A stretch of 64,000 nucleotides of DNA. Origin: Ascochyta rabiei. Taxonomy: Eukaryota > Ascomycota > Dothideomycetes > Pleosporales > Didymellaceae. Below, piece after piece: positions 22,001 to 34,524 of this stretch. The stretch covers positions 1 through 64,000 of the forward strand of contig NC_082426.1 of NCBI RefSeq assembly GCF_004011695.2, read 5' to 3'. Under the pieces are notes generated by a model, which was not told where the DNA came from, did not search any database, and saw only the letters and a program-made list of their open reading frames with translations. A program made the position numbers and the translations under genes. How positions within the stretch are numbered: the stretch's first letter is position 1; each line of letters begins with the position of its first letter.

Positions 22001-22316
22001 GAGGAGGCAGGTAAGGAGGGCAGGTTGGATAAGGCCATGTCTTTAGATCGTCAGCAGTAATAAGGAAAACTGGCTAGGTAGGTAGGCAAAGTTCGATCCA
22101 GGCGTTAAGAAGCTGCTTTACATCGCGCGCCTGGTAGTTGTGACACTTCAGGGTACTAAAGTGGACAGTGACTACAGTAAGTAGTACTGTAACGAGACAA
22201 GTCTTACACGCAAGAAATGGGTGTAATTAATGCTTAACGTAGACAACTAGGTCCTGGAAGCAGCTAACTCTGTTATACTGAGTAGAGGGTACCAGTGTAG
22301 TAGCAGAGGCAGGCAT
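19100..22316 (-). pseudogene. Telomere-linked helicase paralogue 3, C-truncated, RIP-like decay
   Basis: An ATG at 22316 (minus) begins a decayed version of the OrsD-like N-terminus. LACKTC and a later H are seen near 22200, and a second Cys/His cluster with KHGWVNP near 21900. The longest open stretch is 19746-20870 and covers the middle domain, including the LNHKIKG and HMTGGQPARATEL blocks. Sequence equivalent to KRDYSLHEGN near 19365 and the WH(T/R)-F block near 19220 show it once continued towards the helicase core. It stops matching near 19100, before any Walker motif. Many TAG/TAA codons interrupt it. The helicase core is lost, and the next homologous DNA (paralogue 2) starts again at an overlapping domain position, so the two copies were joined after both were broken. 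Confidence 0.78.
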
Positions 22317-23290
22317 GGCGCTATCCGTATAAGCAACTTATAGAAGTGTAAGCAAACAAGTGTTATTGTAACTTTGCACCTAGAGTCAGAATTATATAGC
22401 TTTAGCACAGACTTAAGAAGCACTGTTAAACGTGCAGTAAAGCAAGTAAGATAAGGCTAAAGAAGAGTACATAAATAAGAGCTACATAATTTAGAAAATT
22501 AACTTGCTGTTGTTGTCAGTGCAGTAATAAATAAATTAAAAAGGGGTTTGGACCTATTGTTGTAACACGCGCACAGATGTAGAAATTAAAGTAAGGGTCT
22601 GTGAGGGTCTATTCTAATTCTTGTAACAGATAGCAGGCCGATAATCAGATAGGAGTGGTGCACGGATCAATTAATTCAAATAAGGGTCTATGTGATTGGT
22701 AATAATTGTCAGGTAAGGTGATAGTAAGCTTTAGATAAACATTACTACCTTATCTAGGTTAGCTTGTTCCTTGTAGTAGTCTCTATCCGCTATCTTGTAG
22801 GATTTAAGGCAGCTCTTCTAATAGTTATTATCTTCCTTCTATGCCTTTAGGCTGTTAGCTAATAGTTTAGATAGGATTTTAGGAAGTTAAGGGTTTCCTT
22901 ATTTATTATTACTAAGGGCTGGCCTCCTCTTATAGTTAGTAATGTCTAGGGTGTTAGGCACTTGTAGCTTAGTCCTTAGAAGGATAGTCTAGTTTAGGTG
23001 TATCTTCTCCTATACGTCTAGAGAGGCGTAGTAGGTCTGTAGTTAATGCAACTAAGGTGTGTAGGTTATGTAATCTATAAGAATTATTATTAAATTATAC
23101 ATAGTTAATAGCAACATATTAAAAGGGTATTTTAGTAGTGTTAGTAAGACTCTTAATTGTTAGATTATATACTTAATGTGCAAAGATAATAATAAAGGTA
23201 ATTTATTAATTATTATCTGTCTTAATGGCTCATTTTATGTGTGTGTGCCGCTAGCCCCTAAGTTAACCAAGGTTAACCCTAAACCCCTAA
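22317..23290. other. AT-rich RIP-degraded DNA upstream of the chromovirus relic
   Basis: About 1 kb rich in TAG, CTA and TTA words and without a supported reading frame. It probably includes the left end of the retrotransposon: the word AGTAAGACTCTTAATT(G)TTAG at 23142 recurs with one difference at 30069. A TTAACCCTAAACCCCTAAC stretch near 23271 recalls telomere repeat sequence but is imperfect. No gene seen. Confidence 0.45.
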
Positions 23291-26200
23291 CTTGGCTCGG
23301 CAAGGTCGGTTATCTAACAATAAATCTATTACTGTAGACGTTAAGACTATAGCTATAGAAAACCAGCTACGCTATATCCCTACCTAGGCGCTACCTTAGC
23401 ATAATAAGGATAGTAACGTTAAGATAACAGTTATATCTGCAGGTTGCACTAGCAGTAGTACTAAGCGTGGGGGTTAGAAGTAGCCTGCTCCTAACTAGGC
23501 TACGTAGGTTCCTAATAAGGTATTTTAGCAACGCTAGGAGGCTAACATATATACCTGTTGCAGTAAAGAGGAACATATTTACTAGAATTGCGCTAACACA
23601 GTAGTAACTATAGTATAGGCAGCAATAATCTTAGGTAAGGAAGAGGCTAGTTTATATAGGGGAAACTAGTTACTCCTAATATAAGTCTAAGTTAGGAGCG
23701 CTGTAGGAGCATATTAGCAGGGGAGACTACTAGTGTAGGGGCATTGTAGGCTACTAGAGGAGCTATTACAGACTCTATAGACAAGCCCCTATTCTATATT
23801 CTATTATTCATTAATAGGGTAATTTAGGCTAATATGCTAGTAGACTTAGGGTGTAAATGCTTTAGTGTAGTAACTAATAACTTTACTGCGCGCTTAGGAG
23901 GAGACTTTATTAAGGTACTGCTATAACTCTTAGCGTAAGTAGTAGGCACTAGTAGGAAGTTTATTATCTCCTGTTTAGTCCTGTTTAGGTATAACTTAGA
24001 TAGGTAGCGCTTACAGGCTATAGCCTACGTAGTGTTAGGTCTAAGCTAGGATGTTATTTTAGGGAAGCCCTGGCTCTAATAAGAGGGTGTAGTGTTAGAC
24101 GCAGAAAAGGGCACACTAAGGATATAACAGGTAGGAAACCTTATAGTCTATAAGTTCTTACAGTATATAGTAAATATTTATATAGCTCTCCTATTAGCAA
24201 CTAAGTATAATAAGACCCTAGCTAGTAGGCTCTAGAAGCGCCTGTCTAGGGACTAGTTTGTCTCTATAAGCCTCTACAACATTACTAAAATCCTCTTAGT
24301 TTAATCTCTAGGAGCGTAAGGGACAGCAGAGGAGGTAGACCCTCTTCCCCCTAAGTTAGTCTAGTTTTAGGACCTATTTAATAAGAGTAAAGCCTTTAGC
24401 CTTCCTCTATATAGGGGCTAGATAGATTACTACATATAATTACAACGTAACTAGTCTAGGAAGAAGAAGCTTCTACCCTAGGGCCCTCTGTATAACATGC
24501 TAAGGGACTAGCTACTTAAGCTATAGAAATAAGTGTTAGCACTTATAGATAAGGGGTAGATCTACACCTCTTCTTCCCTAGCAGGGGCCCTAGTCCTGCT
24601 AGTTAAGAAGTCCTTTAGCAGGTGGCGTATATACGTGGACTATTACTTACTTAATAGTATTATAATTACTAACTAGTACCTGCTTCCTCTTATTAAGGAG
24701 ATGTTGCGTACACTAGGGGGTGCCTGCTAGTTCTCTAAGGTTAATGTCTGTTTAGCATTTTACTAGATTTATGTTGCAGAAGGAGATAAGCACCTTACTA
24801 CATTCTGTACCTATTTTAGGCTCTTTAACTAGCTAGTCTGTCTGTTTAGCCTGGCTAGAGCACTAGCGTCCCTCTAGCGCTATATTAACAGCGCGCTTTA
24901 GGAGATATTAGGTAACTATGCTACTGTATACCTAGATAATGTCCTTATTTACAGTAGCAGGTCTAGAACAGACTACTTAGGGAAGGTTAGCAGAGTCCTT
25001 ACGCTCCTACGCAACACAGGGCTGTATTTAGATTATAAGAAGTGCGTATTTGCAACTAAGGAAGTATACTACCTAGGATATATTATAGAAGCTAGAAAGG
25101 ATATTTATTCTAATCCTAAGAAGGTTAAGGCTATCTGTAATTAGGAAGCTCTATAGTGTTTACGCGGGGTCTACAGTTTCCTAGGGTTTACTAACTTCTA
25201 CTAGGACTTTATCCTAGCCTTCTCTAATATTGCAGCCCTACTTAATTAACTTATAGGGAAGGATACCCTATTTAGGTAGGGGTAGGAGGAGGACGCAGCG
25301 TTCTACTAGCTAAAGAACGCATTTATAACAGAACTAGTCCTAGCCTAGTAGGACCCTAAGCAAGAAACACTATTAGAGGTAGACTACTCTAGTAAGGCGC
25401 TAGGTAGCTGCCTTTCTTAATAGTATAGGAAGGTGCTTTACCTAGTAGCGTATTACTCTACTATACTTAAAATAGAATTATAGAACTATACTATCTATAA
25501 TAAGGAGTTAACTACTGTTATAAAGTGCCTAGGGGTCTAGGCAGCTAAATTAGGGTCTGTTACTAGGCTGTTTACTATCCTAACTAACTATAAGAACCTC
25601 TAGTACTTTACTACAGCGCGCAGGCTAAGTAAGAGGCAGCACTAATAGGCAGAGGAGCTGTTAAAGTTCTGTTTCTACCTTTGCTTCTGCCTAGGACGCC
25701 TGGTAGCCTAACTAGATGCGCTAAGCTGCTAGGAACAGGACTATAATAGGAGGTTAGTGGGGGTCTATAGGATAATAACCCTAGTTTTAGTATTAGTAAT
25801 TAGTACACTAGACTCGAGTATACCTTTACTTTTTATTAACGCGTATATATAATTACTGTAGGATAAAGGCATTTAGTAGGACGCAGGGTATATAGCACAC
25901 CTGTCTACTATCTATAATAGGGCCTACTAGTTCCCTCCTAAGGCTAAGACTACTTAGTAAATTGTAGATTACACGCTTAGTGCTTATAGCACGCTGCTGT
26001 AGTATAGGGTTACATAGGTTCTACGTTAGAAGCTACTTATAACTACAATAATCTAAAGGGCACACAAATCTAACCTAACAGGCTATCTAGGTGCTAACGC
26101 CACATTCTATATTGTTAGACGCAACTTCTACTAGAAGGGGATGTTATAGAACGTTTAGTGTTATATCTATAACTACTACTGTTTTAGTGCATATATATTA

Positions 26201-27330
26201 CAGCGCTAACAGTAGGGCTTACTCTAGCTGTTGCCTATTACTAACTGTTTTTAGTTCTAGATTTTAATAGACTTTATAGTTAACCTTTCTTAGGCTAATA
26301 AGGACGCACTACGCTATCTCTTAGTTATTATAGATTGCCTCTTTAAGTATGTACAGCTTAAGGCGATAACTTCTATAACTATAGAATATTGCGCTAAGGT
26401 CTTCTACAACACGTAGTAGTAGTTCTAAGGCTTTCCTAGCTCTATAATCTTAGACTGCAGCTTAGACTAGCTGGGACATTTTTAGACAACGCTGTGTAGC
26501 CTTGTAGGGGTAGACTAGCTACTCTCTACAGCCTACTACCCCTAGATAGATAGAGGGATAGAGCAGGCTAACTAAGAGGTGCAGGTAGTCCTACAGGTTA
26601 TAGTTAACTTTAAACAGAATAACTAGCCTAACTACCTTCTAGCCTGCTAACTAGCTCTTAACAATTGCAATTCTTTAGTTACTAGGGTTAGTCCTAACCT
26701 GCTCCTCTATAGCTATAATGTGGACTTCCTACAGATAACAGTGCTTCTAACTGTTAGCTAGAACACACTACAGGGACAGGTAGTCTATTTCCTAGACTAC
26801 CTCTAGCAGGGTACAGAGCTTACTTAGGCAGCTATAGCATAGGTATAACAACGCACCTAGGACATAACAGACTATAGCTGTAGGCCTGCAGAGCAGTACT
26901 ACGTAGGAGATAGAGTGTAGTTTTCCCTCTGCAACGTAAAAACTAACAGGCTAAGCTAGAAGCTTAACTAGTTATAAGCCTAGTATATAGTAGTTGCAGT
27001 TCCTACCCCTTTAATAATTACCCTAGATTTACTAGGTAACCTCTATAAGACAGTGCATATAGACCTACTAGAACGCGTAGCTTCTAACCTGTTACTAACA
27101 CAGCGCCTACAGGAAAGTAGACTAGGCCTACTAGTTGTCCTAGAGGAGGGCAACCTAACCTTAGCTAAATAGGAGGTAGAGTCTATCCTAAAAGAAAAGA
27201 GGGCCTATAGGCAGAACAAGTTACAGGTTCTAGTTAAATAGAAAGGATATATAAAGCTAATATAGAAACTACTAGAGGTGTTATAGGATATAACAGTATA
27301 GAAGGTCTTTACAGTAATATACATAGTATA
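23291..27330 (+). mobile_element. Ty3/gypsy chromovirus relic (gag-pol), heavily mutated
   Basis: If TAG and TAA are read through, the + strand yields a gag-pol series in the order typical of chromoviruses. There is a CCHC-like zinc knuckle (23550-23591, first Cys changed to Tyr), then a protease-like LVDLG (near 23840; usually DTG). Reverse transcriptase follows with YLDNVLIYS (24926-24952; YLDD usual) and YLGYII (near 25070), then RNase H with EVDYSSKALG (near 25378). Integrase is marked by D (26330), D (26455) and GIEQAN (26555). A C-terminal chromodomain with KGYIKLI-type sequence lies near 27240. Dozens of stops occur where CAG, CAA or TGG would be expected, and TGG-to-TAG changes show that both strands were hit. 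The element is dead. Chromodomains target integration to heterochromatin, in keeping with this location. Confidence 0.9.
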
Positions 27331-30130
27331 TTAAGAATAGATATAGGAAAGAAGAAACTTTTACTATTTATAATAACTCTTATAAGGTCCTATTAGGAGA
27401 TGCTGTATAGGGCACGCAGCCTAGCGCAGGAGAGCTTAGGGACCTTACAGTGTTAGCACAACGCTACCTTATACTCTATACTACTAGACAAACAGTAGTA
27501 AGCCTTAATGCTTAAAAAAGATAGAGTTGTTAATAGACAGGGAGTAACAGGCAGTAGTAGCTACGTTCTAGGCCTAGTTCTGCGCAATGCAGCAGCAGCA
27601 GTTAACCTTATAGTTGTTGTTGTTATCTACCTTATCTGCCTTAATAGTGCTGCTACGCGTTAGCTGTAATATCTCCTTAAAGTTATAGTAGGGCATGTGC
27701 AGCTCTATAATAGTTAGTAAGTAGTAATAACAGGTAAATAAGTACAGCTCTATAAGAGAGGGGGAATAGTAATAGTATAGGGGTATAGGCAACTCTATAA
27801 GAGAGGGAGCGTAGTAATAGTGTAGGGGTGTAGGCAACTTGATAGGAAAAGAAGAGCAGTAATAGTAGGGAGGTAAGCAGAGCTAACAGACAGACAAGCA
27901 GCGCTTATTAGAGGAGTTAGAGTAGTAGCAGTAGGACAAGTAGGACAGTAGAGCGTACTCTAGGCAGTAGTAAAGCATAGTAAGCAGGCGCTTAACTTAG
28001 TTAATAGCATCCTTTAGATTAAGTTAGCTGCACACCTAATATAGGCAGAAAAACGTATAGTAGTATAGGCCTAGACTGCCTCTATCTAGTTTATACGCTT
28101 AGCTTAGGACTAAAAGGCTAACCCTATAGCAGCTATAAACTACTAGAAGTAGGTATTAAGCTGGTTACTGCTATAACGCCTAGACAACAGTATAGCAGAT
28201 AGGGCAACCTAGGTACTAGGCTTAGCAGGGGCACAGGCAGCGCAAGAGGTAGTTAGCCGCTTTGCTAGCGTAGGGTTAGCTAGGGCTAAGTTAAGGGTAG
28301 CCTTATACACCTACTAATACTTATAGTAGGCGCCTAATAAGACTGTTATATTAGAAAGGAAGACCTATAGGGGCGCTAAGGGGGTAACTTACAGTAGAAG
28401 ATAGGCTAACGCCTTTAGTTAGCCTTATTAGCGCCTATACCCTAGGTGCTAGGCGTCTTAATATAGGCGTTACTAGCGCTTACTAATACCTTAACTACTG
28501 TTAGTTAGGAATATAGGGCTAGGATAGAGATATATACTTAGATATACTACTTAAAGTTACACTAGGTATAGCAGAGCTTAGTATTTATAGTAAAGAGGTT
28601 GTTATTATATACGTAAGTGCGCTTACACTTAGCATAAGTATAGTATGTCTTACTAGCACTAGAAACATAGTTAGCTATAGAAGGTTAGTAGGTAGGTAGG
28701 CCTATAATAGAAGTAGGACACGTATAAGGGTAACTAGTAAGGATAGTAAGAAGGTAGTATAGGTAGTATAGAACAGCGCTAGCAGAGACAGGGACTAGGT
28801 CCTTATTATCTAAATTACTCTTAACCTTATAGTTACTTATATAACAGTAGTAAGCTTTCTATATACACTATTAGGCCCTATAACTAAATTAGAAACTATA
28901 GAAAAAAAAAACTAGAGGAATATTATAGGCAGAGGGGAGGGCCTATAGCAGACTACAACTGCCCCCTTTAGGGGGACTACTAGCTCCTTAGCTAGTAGCC
29001 TAGTAGCTATAACTAGAAGTAATAACAGACATAGTAGGTTAAACGTAGGCATAATACAAAAAAAATAGGGTAGGCGTAAGATAGGTAGGTTAGGTAGGAG
29101 CGTAGAGTAGTATAGTAGCTAACTTAGGCAGGTGCGCTAGATAAAATAAAAACAACCTAGGTATGTATAGGGACTACCCTAGGTAAACTACAGACTAGAC
29201 TAGTAGCTAACTTACTAAGAGGTGGGCCCTTACGCAACTATAACTAGCTCTAGGGTTTACCTACTACTAGCGTCCCTCTAATCTTCAAAAAACGCAGAAA
29301 GGACCCTACAAAATATATTTAGCTAGAGAGAGATAGGGACAGAAGGTATGTTATAGGCTTAGACCTTATCTAAGCCTTAAGTAAGATAGGGCGGTTACGT
29401 GCCCTATAGACATATTAGAAGGACACGCAACATGTTACCTCCTTAAGAGATACAATACTATATTAACCCTTATTACATTCTACCCTAAGGCTAGTCTATA
29501 ATATTATACAGCGTTCTGTTTTCTATATAGTAGCTTAGCTATAGATATAGTATTACTATTATAAGAATATACTTAACTATTCTTAATATTTTACTTTTCT
29601 TATCTTAATAGTCTTTCTTAAATATCTTGTATAACTTAAGGTAAAGCTTATAGTCTTTGCAATCTTCTTTATATACCTCTTATCCCTTTTATAAGAGGTC
29701 TAATACCTATATTAGGATTATAGGTGTTTATAGTATAGTTATTAATATATCTATTACTTTATATATTGTTCTATAAGTTCTACTTTAACCTACTTAAATA
29801 GTCTGTAATAATGTAGTTAAGGTGTTACTTATGCTTATTACTAGTTTATATTATATAATTTCTAAATGTAGTAGCGCCTTTAGTTATATGCGTTAGAGTG
29901 GCACCCCTTTAGGGTCTACTAGCAGCTATATATCTTATAATTAGCACTTAATCTTAAGTTAGTAGTACTAGGAGACCTAGTTACTTATGTTAGTAAGAAT
30001 GACTGTTGCGTCCCTCTAGCTTTGGCTAGTTGCTATTTTGCTTGTTATTAGCGCTTATTATAGCAGCAGTAAGACTCTTAATTATTAGATTAGATAGTAA
30101 TAGTAATAAGTTAATAATAATATATTAATG
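27331..30130. other. RIP-degraded repeat DNA between two retroelement relics
   Basis: AT-rich, TAG/CTA-rich DNA with no intact frame. Read through its stops, the + strand from about 28050 to 29290 has protein-like content (Gln/Arg/Leu-rich), perhaps a further ORF of a retroelement, but I recognise no domain. The right-hand partner of the possible LTR word lies at 30069-30094. A 27574-27837 minus-strand frame is a Tyr/Leu/Ile-rich translation of a short tandem repeat (AGCTCTATAAGAGAGGG-type units at 27747 and 27794) and is not a gene. Confidence 0.5.
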
Positions 30131-30139
30131 TTCTGTTGT

Positions 30140-30810
30140 TGTTCTATGTAAGGGTGATTTTTGTCTTATCTAGGTTCTAGTAGGGGCCTCTGTACGGTTT
30201 CTTAGCAGGTATATCGCCTAACCCATTTCTCTAATACCTTTCATTTAACAGTAGGGTACGTTATTTACTTATTAAAGAGCGTATTAGCTGCTTAGCAGCT
30301 ACTCTATTGTTAATGTAGAAGGTAAGGAGGATATTGTCTACATAGAAAAGTAGCACTGTTTTTAGCTTAGGATTAAAGAATAGGTAAGGTTCTTCTGTTA
30401 ATGCGGAGAGACAAAGCGTCCTAAAGGTGCTAGAAAGCTCCTTATACTATAGGACTAGCAAATTACGTAGCGTATATAGAGCTTGTAGTAGTAGAACTAC
30501 TTACTAAGGTTTCTTAAATCTACCTAGTAGTTTGCAGAGCACCTTAGGTGCATGCTGGCGGCTTGTATTAAGGAACGCGCTAGTTATGTTATACTAATAG
30601 AGTTTAAGGTTAAAATAAGTAGTAATAGCAATTATAGTCTAAAATAATTGTAAAACAAGCGTTGTAGCATAGGTTAAGACAATTGATTCCTTTGCCTGTA
30701 GATCTCTGCGCACCCAGATCCTTGTCTTACATTTAACAAAATAACTATCTTAGTCTAGTTATTCTATAAGTTTGCTAGATAGTACTAGTACGTTAGTGCC
30801 CCAGCCCTTA
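30140..30810 (-). mobile_element. Ty1/copia reverse transcriptase relic
   Basis: The minus strand, read through stops, gives the copia order KTRIWVRRDLQAKES, then a LYQYNITSAFLN-like block, then FYVDNILL at about 30328-30350 (FYVDDI in active elements), then a GLGDIPAKKP-like segment. TAG and TAA replace Gln, Trp and Arg codons. Only part of the reverse transcriptase is visible and no LTRs are identifiable, so this is a fragment. It stops at about 30800, where base composition returns towards normal. Confidence 0.75.
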
Positions 30811-30953
30811 GATCAGCACTGGGCATCGCCAGCAGAATGGCAAATGGCCTACTATTTCCGACCGTGCTCAGACCAGATCTTGTTTTTGGGCACACAGGAA
30901 TTAAATACACGTACAATGAGGTTATCAACAAAATTATCAAGACTAGGCATTGA

Positions 30954-31244
30954 TTGACCGACAACACTCCCCTGACACAGGGAGTCTGGCTCGGCCTTGG
31001 TATCTTCTTTTGGCTCACGTTGTTTGTTCTGTCGAATGCGATCCTGGCTTTTAACTCCATACTGGCTATATCCTCGGCGCTGTTTGTTACGTGGTTCACT
31101 TTCGGCGTGGCAAACGCGCAATGGATCTTTCTGAATTGGGGTGATCAGCTCATCAATTGGAAGAACACGTCACTTGCGCTCTTCAACTGGTTCATGATCC
31201 TTGGTAGGTCACTTCGCGATAACTTTGCATCGTCCTGGAGCTAA
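30954..31244 (+). CDS. Small hydrophobic ORF, doubtful
   Basis: A 96-codon frame with two likely membrane segments (about residues 9-50) and a Trp-rich remainder ending RSLRDNFASSWS. I do not recognise it. Base composition is less AT-rich than the repeat DNA to its left. The start context is unremarkable and no partner exon is evident. It may be a fragment of a membrane protein gene or chance. A minus-strand frame over the same DNA (30785-31099) is equally unsupported. Confidence 0.25.
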   Translation: MTDNTPLTQGVWLGLGIFFWLTLFVLSNAILAFNSILAISSALFVTWFTFGVANAQWIFLNWGDQLINWKNTSLALFNWFMILGRSLRDNFASSWS

Positions 31245-32825
31245 CAGTATCATAGCTTCGGCATTCCTCACAGTCTTTGGCGTGTTTACCTCTATCTCCG
31301 ATCCCAATGCTCGTGTGCAAGGCCCTTAGGAAAGTCTCAATGTATTTACCTGTGCGAAAAATGCACTATTCTAGGGGGGGTTTCGCACTTGCATGCGGGG
31401 CAACAGTAGATTTCTTAGGTGGTCTACCTGATCAAGCTTGAACGCATAATTTCTGCAACTTTTACTATCTTTTAATGTTAAGACCAATAGCGTATATGAA
31501 TGCCATGTAATACTTAGATCTACCAAGGTTCTATGTCTGCACACTCGATTATGGGATAACAACACCAACTGATCGATATATGCATTGCTATGTCGTGCTA
31601 TGATAAGAACGGTGCAGCTTGTCTGAATGGTCCGCGAACATAATTACGAGGGCAAGACCTCTATAAGAGATACTTTCATGCTTTTCGGTTTACTCAAGGC
31701 TCTTTTTACCCATATCGTCATTATTTCAAAGAGAGCCTTAATTTTTTGATACTTCGTACCTTGTCGTACAAGTTCAATCGTTATGCAATAGCTTTTGAAA
31801 GTTAGCCAAGCTGTTAGATTAAGGATGAACTGATCAGTCTATACCACAACAGGTATCTTAAATGACCGTTCCTTAGACTGGTTTATGTTAGAGTGAATGA
31901 ACAAAGTGGCTACATGATGGTGGATGCTGGTTGTCTCTGGGTCATTGAAGCCGTCCTTGAGTACCAAGGGACTCATGAAACATGCACTTATATGATTCAT
32001 ATTTCCATATAGAGAAGCGACTTTCTATCGACTCCATTAGGATTAACTTCTCAAAGAAGAATCATAAAGAACTTGGAAGCTAGTTTCCGCGGGTGTCGAT
32101 CACTCGTTTGGACTAGCTTGTTCGACTCAGAAATCCGTTCTCTCACGTCTGCAATCCATCAATCTTACACTCTATTTTCAATATCTATAACCTACTGTAT
32201 ATCAAGTTTGGTCACACAGGGCATCTAGCAACCTCACAACAGCCCAACTGATAAGACGCAGATGATAGAAAAGCTGCAAAGCGTGCTAACTTCCTAATTG
32301 CAGTTCTCCGTACACGGGTAATGCATTCAAGCCACCGTACGTGATCTGAGCAACAACCGCGTCTTTGACTTTACCAATTTGTCCGTACTGAGAAGCGTTC
32401 GACCCTAAAGCTCGCTGATCACTATTTAAAGGTGTGGATGGCGTTAGCGCTGTTTTCTCTAATCTTGCTAAAAGCCTACACATGTCTAGTGAATCAATGG
32501 GACCCTGGGTACCTGGTAAATGTGCCTGTCGCTCATGAGAGCTTAGCCTGAGACAGGACTCCACTTGCTGCCTGGAAACGATACCTATATAGACGTATTA
32601 CTAACGTTAAAAGCTCCGCTTTCCTCCTTTCTTAATACCATTCGGACACAACATCCACAGGTGACCATTACAAGAAGCTTCTGACGACAAATTCTCGAAA
32701 CGTCGGCATTCAACCTCTCGCATCCTCACTGATCCCTGCACTCTCTGTTGGAATCGCTGAATTGAGACATGTCATTTCTCCCGCGATTCCCACATTGAGC
32801 ATTACTCAACCACATCATCCAGAGA
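31245..32825. other. Gene-poor transition DNA
   Basis: About 1.6 kb of moderate composition between the repeat block and the F-box pseudogene. The only frame above 80 codons (32286-32564, minus, 92 aa) has no recognisable feature. I see no repeats, RNA genes or transposon motifs. Confidence 0.5.
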
Positions 32826-33637
32826 ATGGACAAAGTTCCGCAAGAGCTCTTCGACCCCATCAGCAGCTACCTCTCCCCCCTACACCTGCGCAACACGCTC
32901 CTCCTCTCCCGCAAGTTCTAGCGCGCAGCCGAGCAGTACTGCGGTGAATTCTCTACTCTGACACTGACGGAGCGCAATGTGGATGAAGTCACGAGATTCT
33001 GCACTAGGCGCGCCATCTAAAGAGAGCAGAGTTTCAGGCCCGTCTTGCCGCCGCTGGAGGATGATAGTGACGAGAACGCTTGTCGCGAGGCGGCGGAGGA
33101 GGAGGAGCTGAGGGCTGAGGGCGAAGAGTTCACGCGGCAGATTCGGTCTCTATTTTCTACGTTGCAAAAGGTCAAGCACGCAGGGGGCTTAGATGGACAT
33201 GAGGAGTTGGAATTGCACGTCTACTGTTTGATGTATAAAATCAATCTTAAGCGCGTGTGCATTCACTGCCTGTTCGCGAGCTGGCGCGTGCGCGTGCTGT
33301 CTGCAGAGACGCTGCCCTGTCTGCAGTCCTTCACAGCTTTACACGTTCAGGACGGGAATAATAATCAGTTCTTTAACCTCAAGATCCCGGACCCTCCGTT
33401 CCGCAAGCTGGATCTAAGGGTTATGCTTGACCTCGCTGCGAAACTGCCAAATCTGCACACGCTAAAGAGCTTGCTAGGCCGCAATAACTAGATGCCATCT
33501 CTAGACTACGAAGAAGCACGCTATATAACACAAGATTCATAGCTATTGCCTGCCTAGCAATTGCTACACAGCTATTACTTTATTACGAATACCCCCTTCT
33601 ATCATAACTAGCTATACCAACCTCCTATACCTAGACA

Positions 33638-34073
33638 AAATCAACTAAGCAACAGCTTAAACCTACCCCTAATACAAACACTATATTAACAAAGCAACAG
33701 CTCTCTCCTTAGGCCTATAGATACCTGCTGCCTTAGTGAAGTAGCAGGTCTATATCCCTAGCTATATCCTACAAAATTAACTAAGCAACGGCTTAAACCT
33801 ACCCCTAATACGAACACTATATCAACAAAGCAACAGCTCTCTCCTTAGGCCTATAGATACCTGCTACCTTAGTAAAGTAGTAGGTCTATATCCCTAGCTA
33901 TATCCTACAAAATCGACTAAGCAACAGCTTAACCCTACCCCTAATACAAACACTATATTAACAAAGCAACAGCTCTCTCCTTAGGCCTATAGATACCTGC
34001 TGCCTTAGTAAAGTAGTAGGTCTATATCCCTAGCTATATCCTACAAAATTAACTAAGCAACAGCTTAAACACC
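33638..34073. repeat. 136-bp tandem repeat inside the insertion
   Basis: Three complete units and one partial unit share AACTAAGCAACAGCTTAAAC, a CAACAGCTCTCTCCTTAGG segment and a GTAGGTCTATATCCCTAGC segment. Unit-to-unit differences are mostly C/T and A/G transitions, as expected from RIP or age. Confidence 0.9.
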
Positions 34074-34402
34074 CCCAGCAGTCTACTACTAGCAATAGTA
34101 ATAGACAAACAAAAAACAACAATAACAACAACAACAATATAAAGACTGTCTACTGCAATAGCAATAGCTAGCAATAGACAACAAATAATAAACGCTAGAA
34201 CTACCTACTTATAGGATAGTTCTACACAACCCTAACTTAACAGGGCAACAGCTCTTCTTAACAACCTAGGGCACAGGCCCTTACTATTAGACTACAAACA
34301 CACATTTACTATCCCCTTAAACAAACACACTCCTTAAAATACTAGAGCAGCTTAACTGCTCTCGTCTTATATAGTCTTAGACTCACACAGGACGTTAAAC
34401 TT

Positions 34403-34524
<122 letters not shown>

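Noticed and set aside
23271..23296. Second interstitial telomere near 23.27 kb
   Set aside because: Only one exact CCCTAA plus imperfect units (AACCCTAAACCCCTAAC); not in register, and could be chance.
27574..27837. Tyr/Leu-rich small protein
   Set aside because: Tandem repeat translation inside RIP-degraded DNA.
3698..30800. tRNA or rRNA genes in the subtelomere
   Set aside because: I looked for cloverleaf-like stems and A/B boxes and saw none convincing on either strand; a covariance search would be needed to exclude them.
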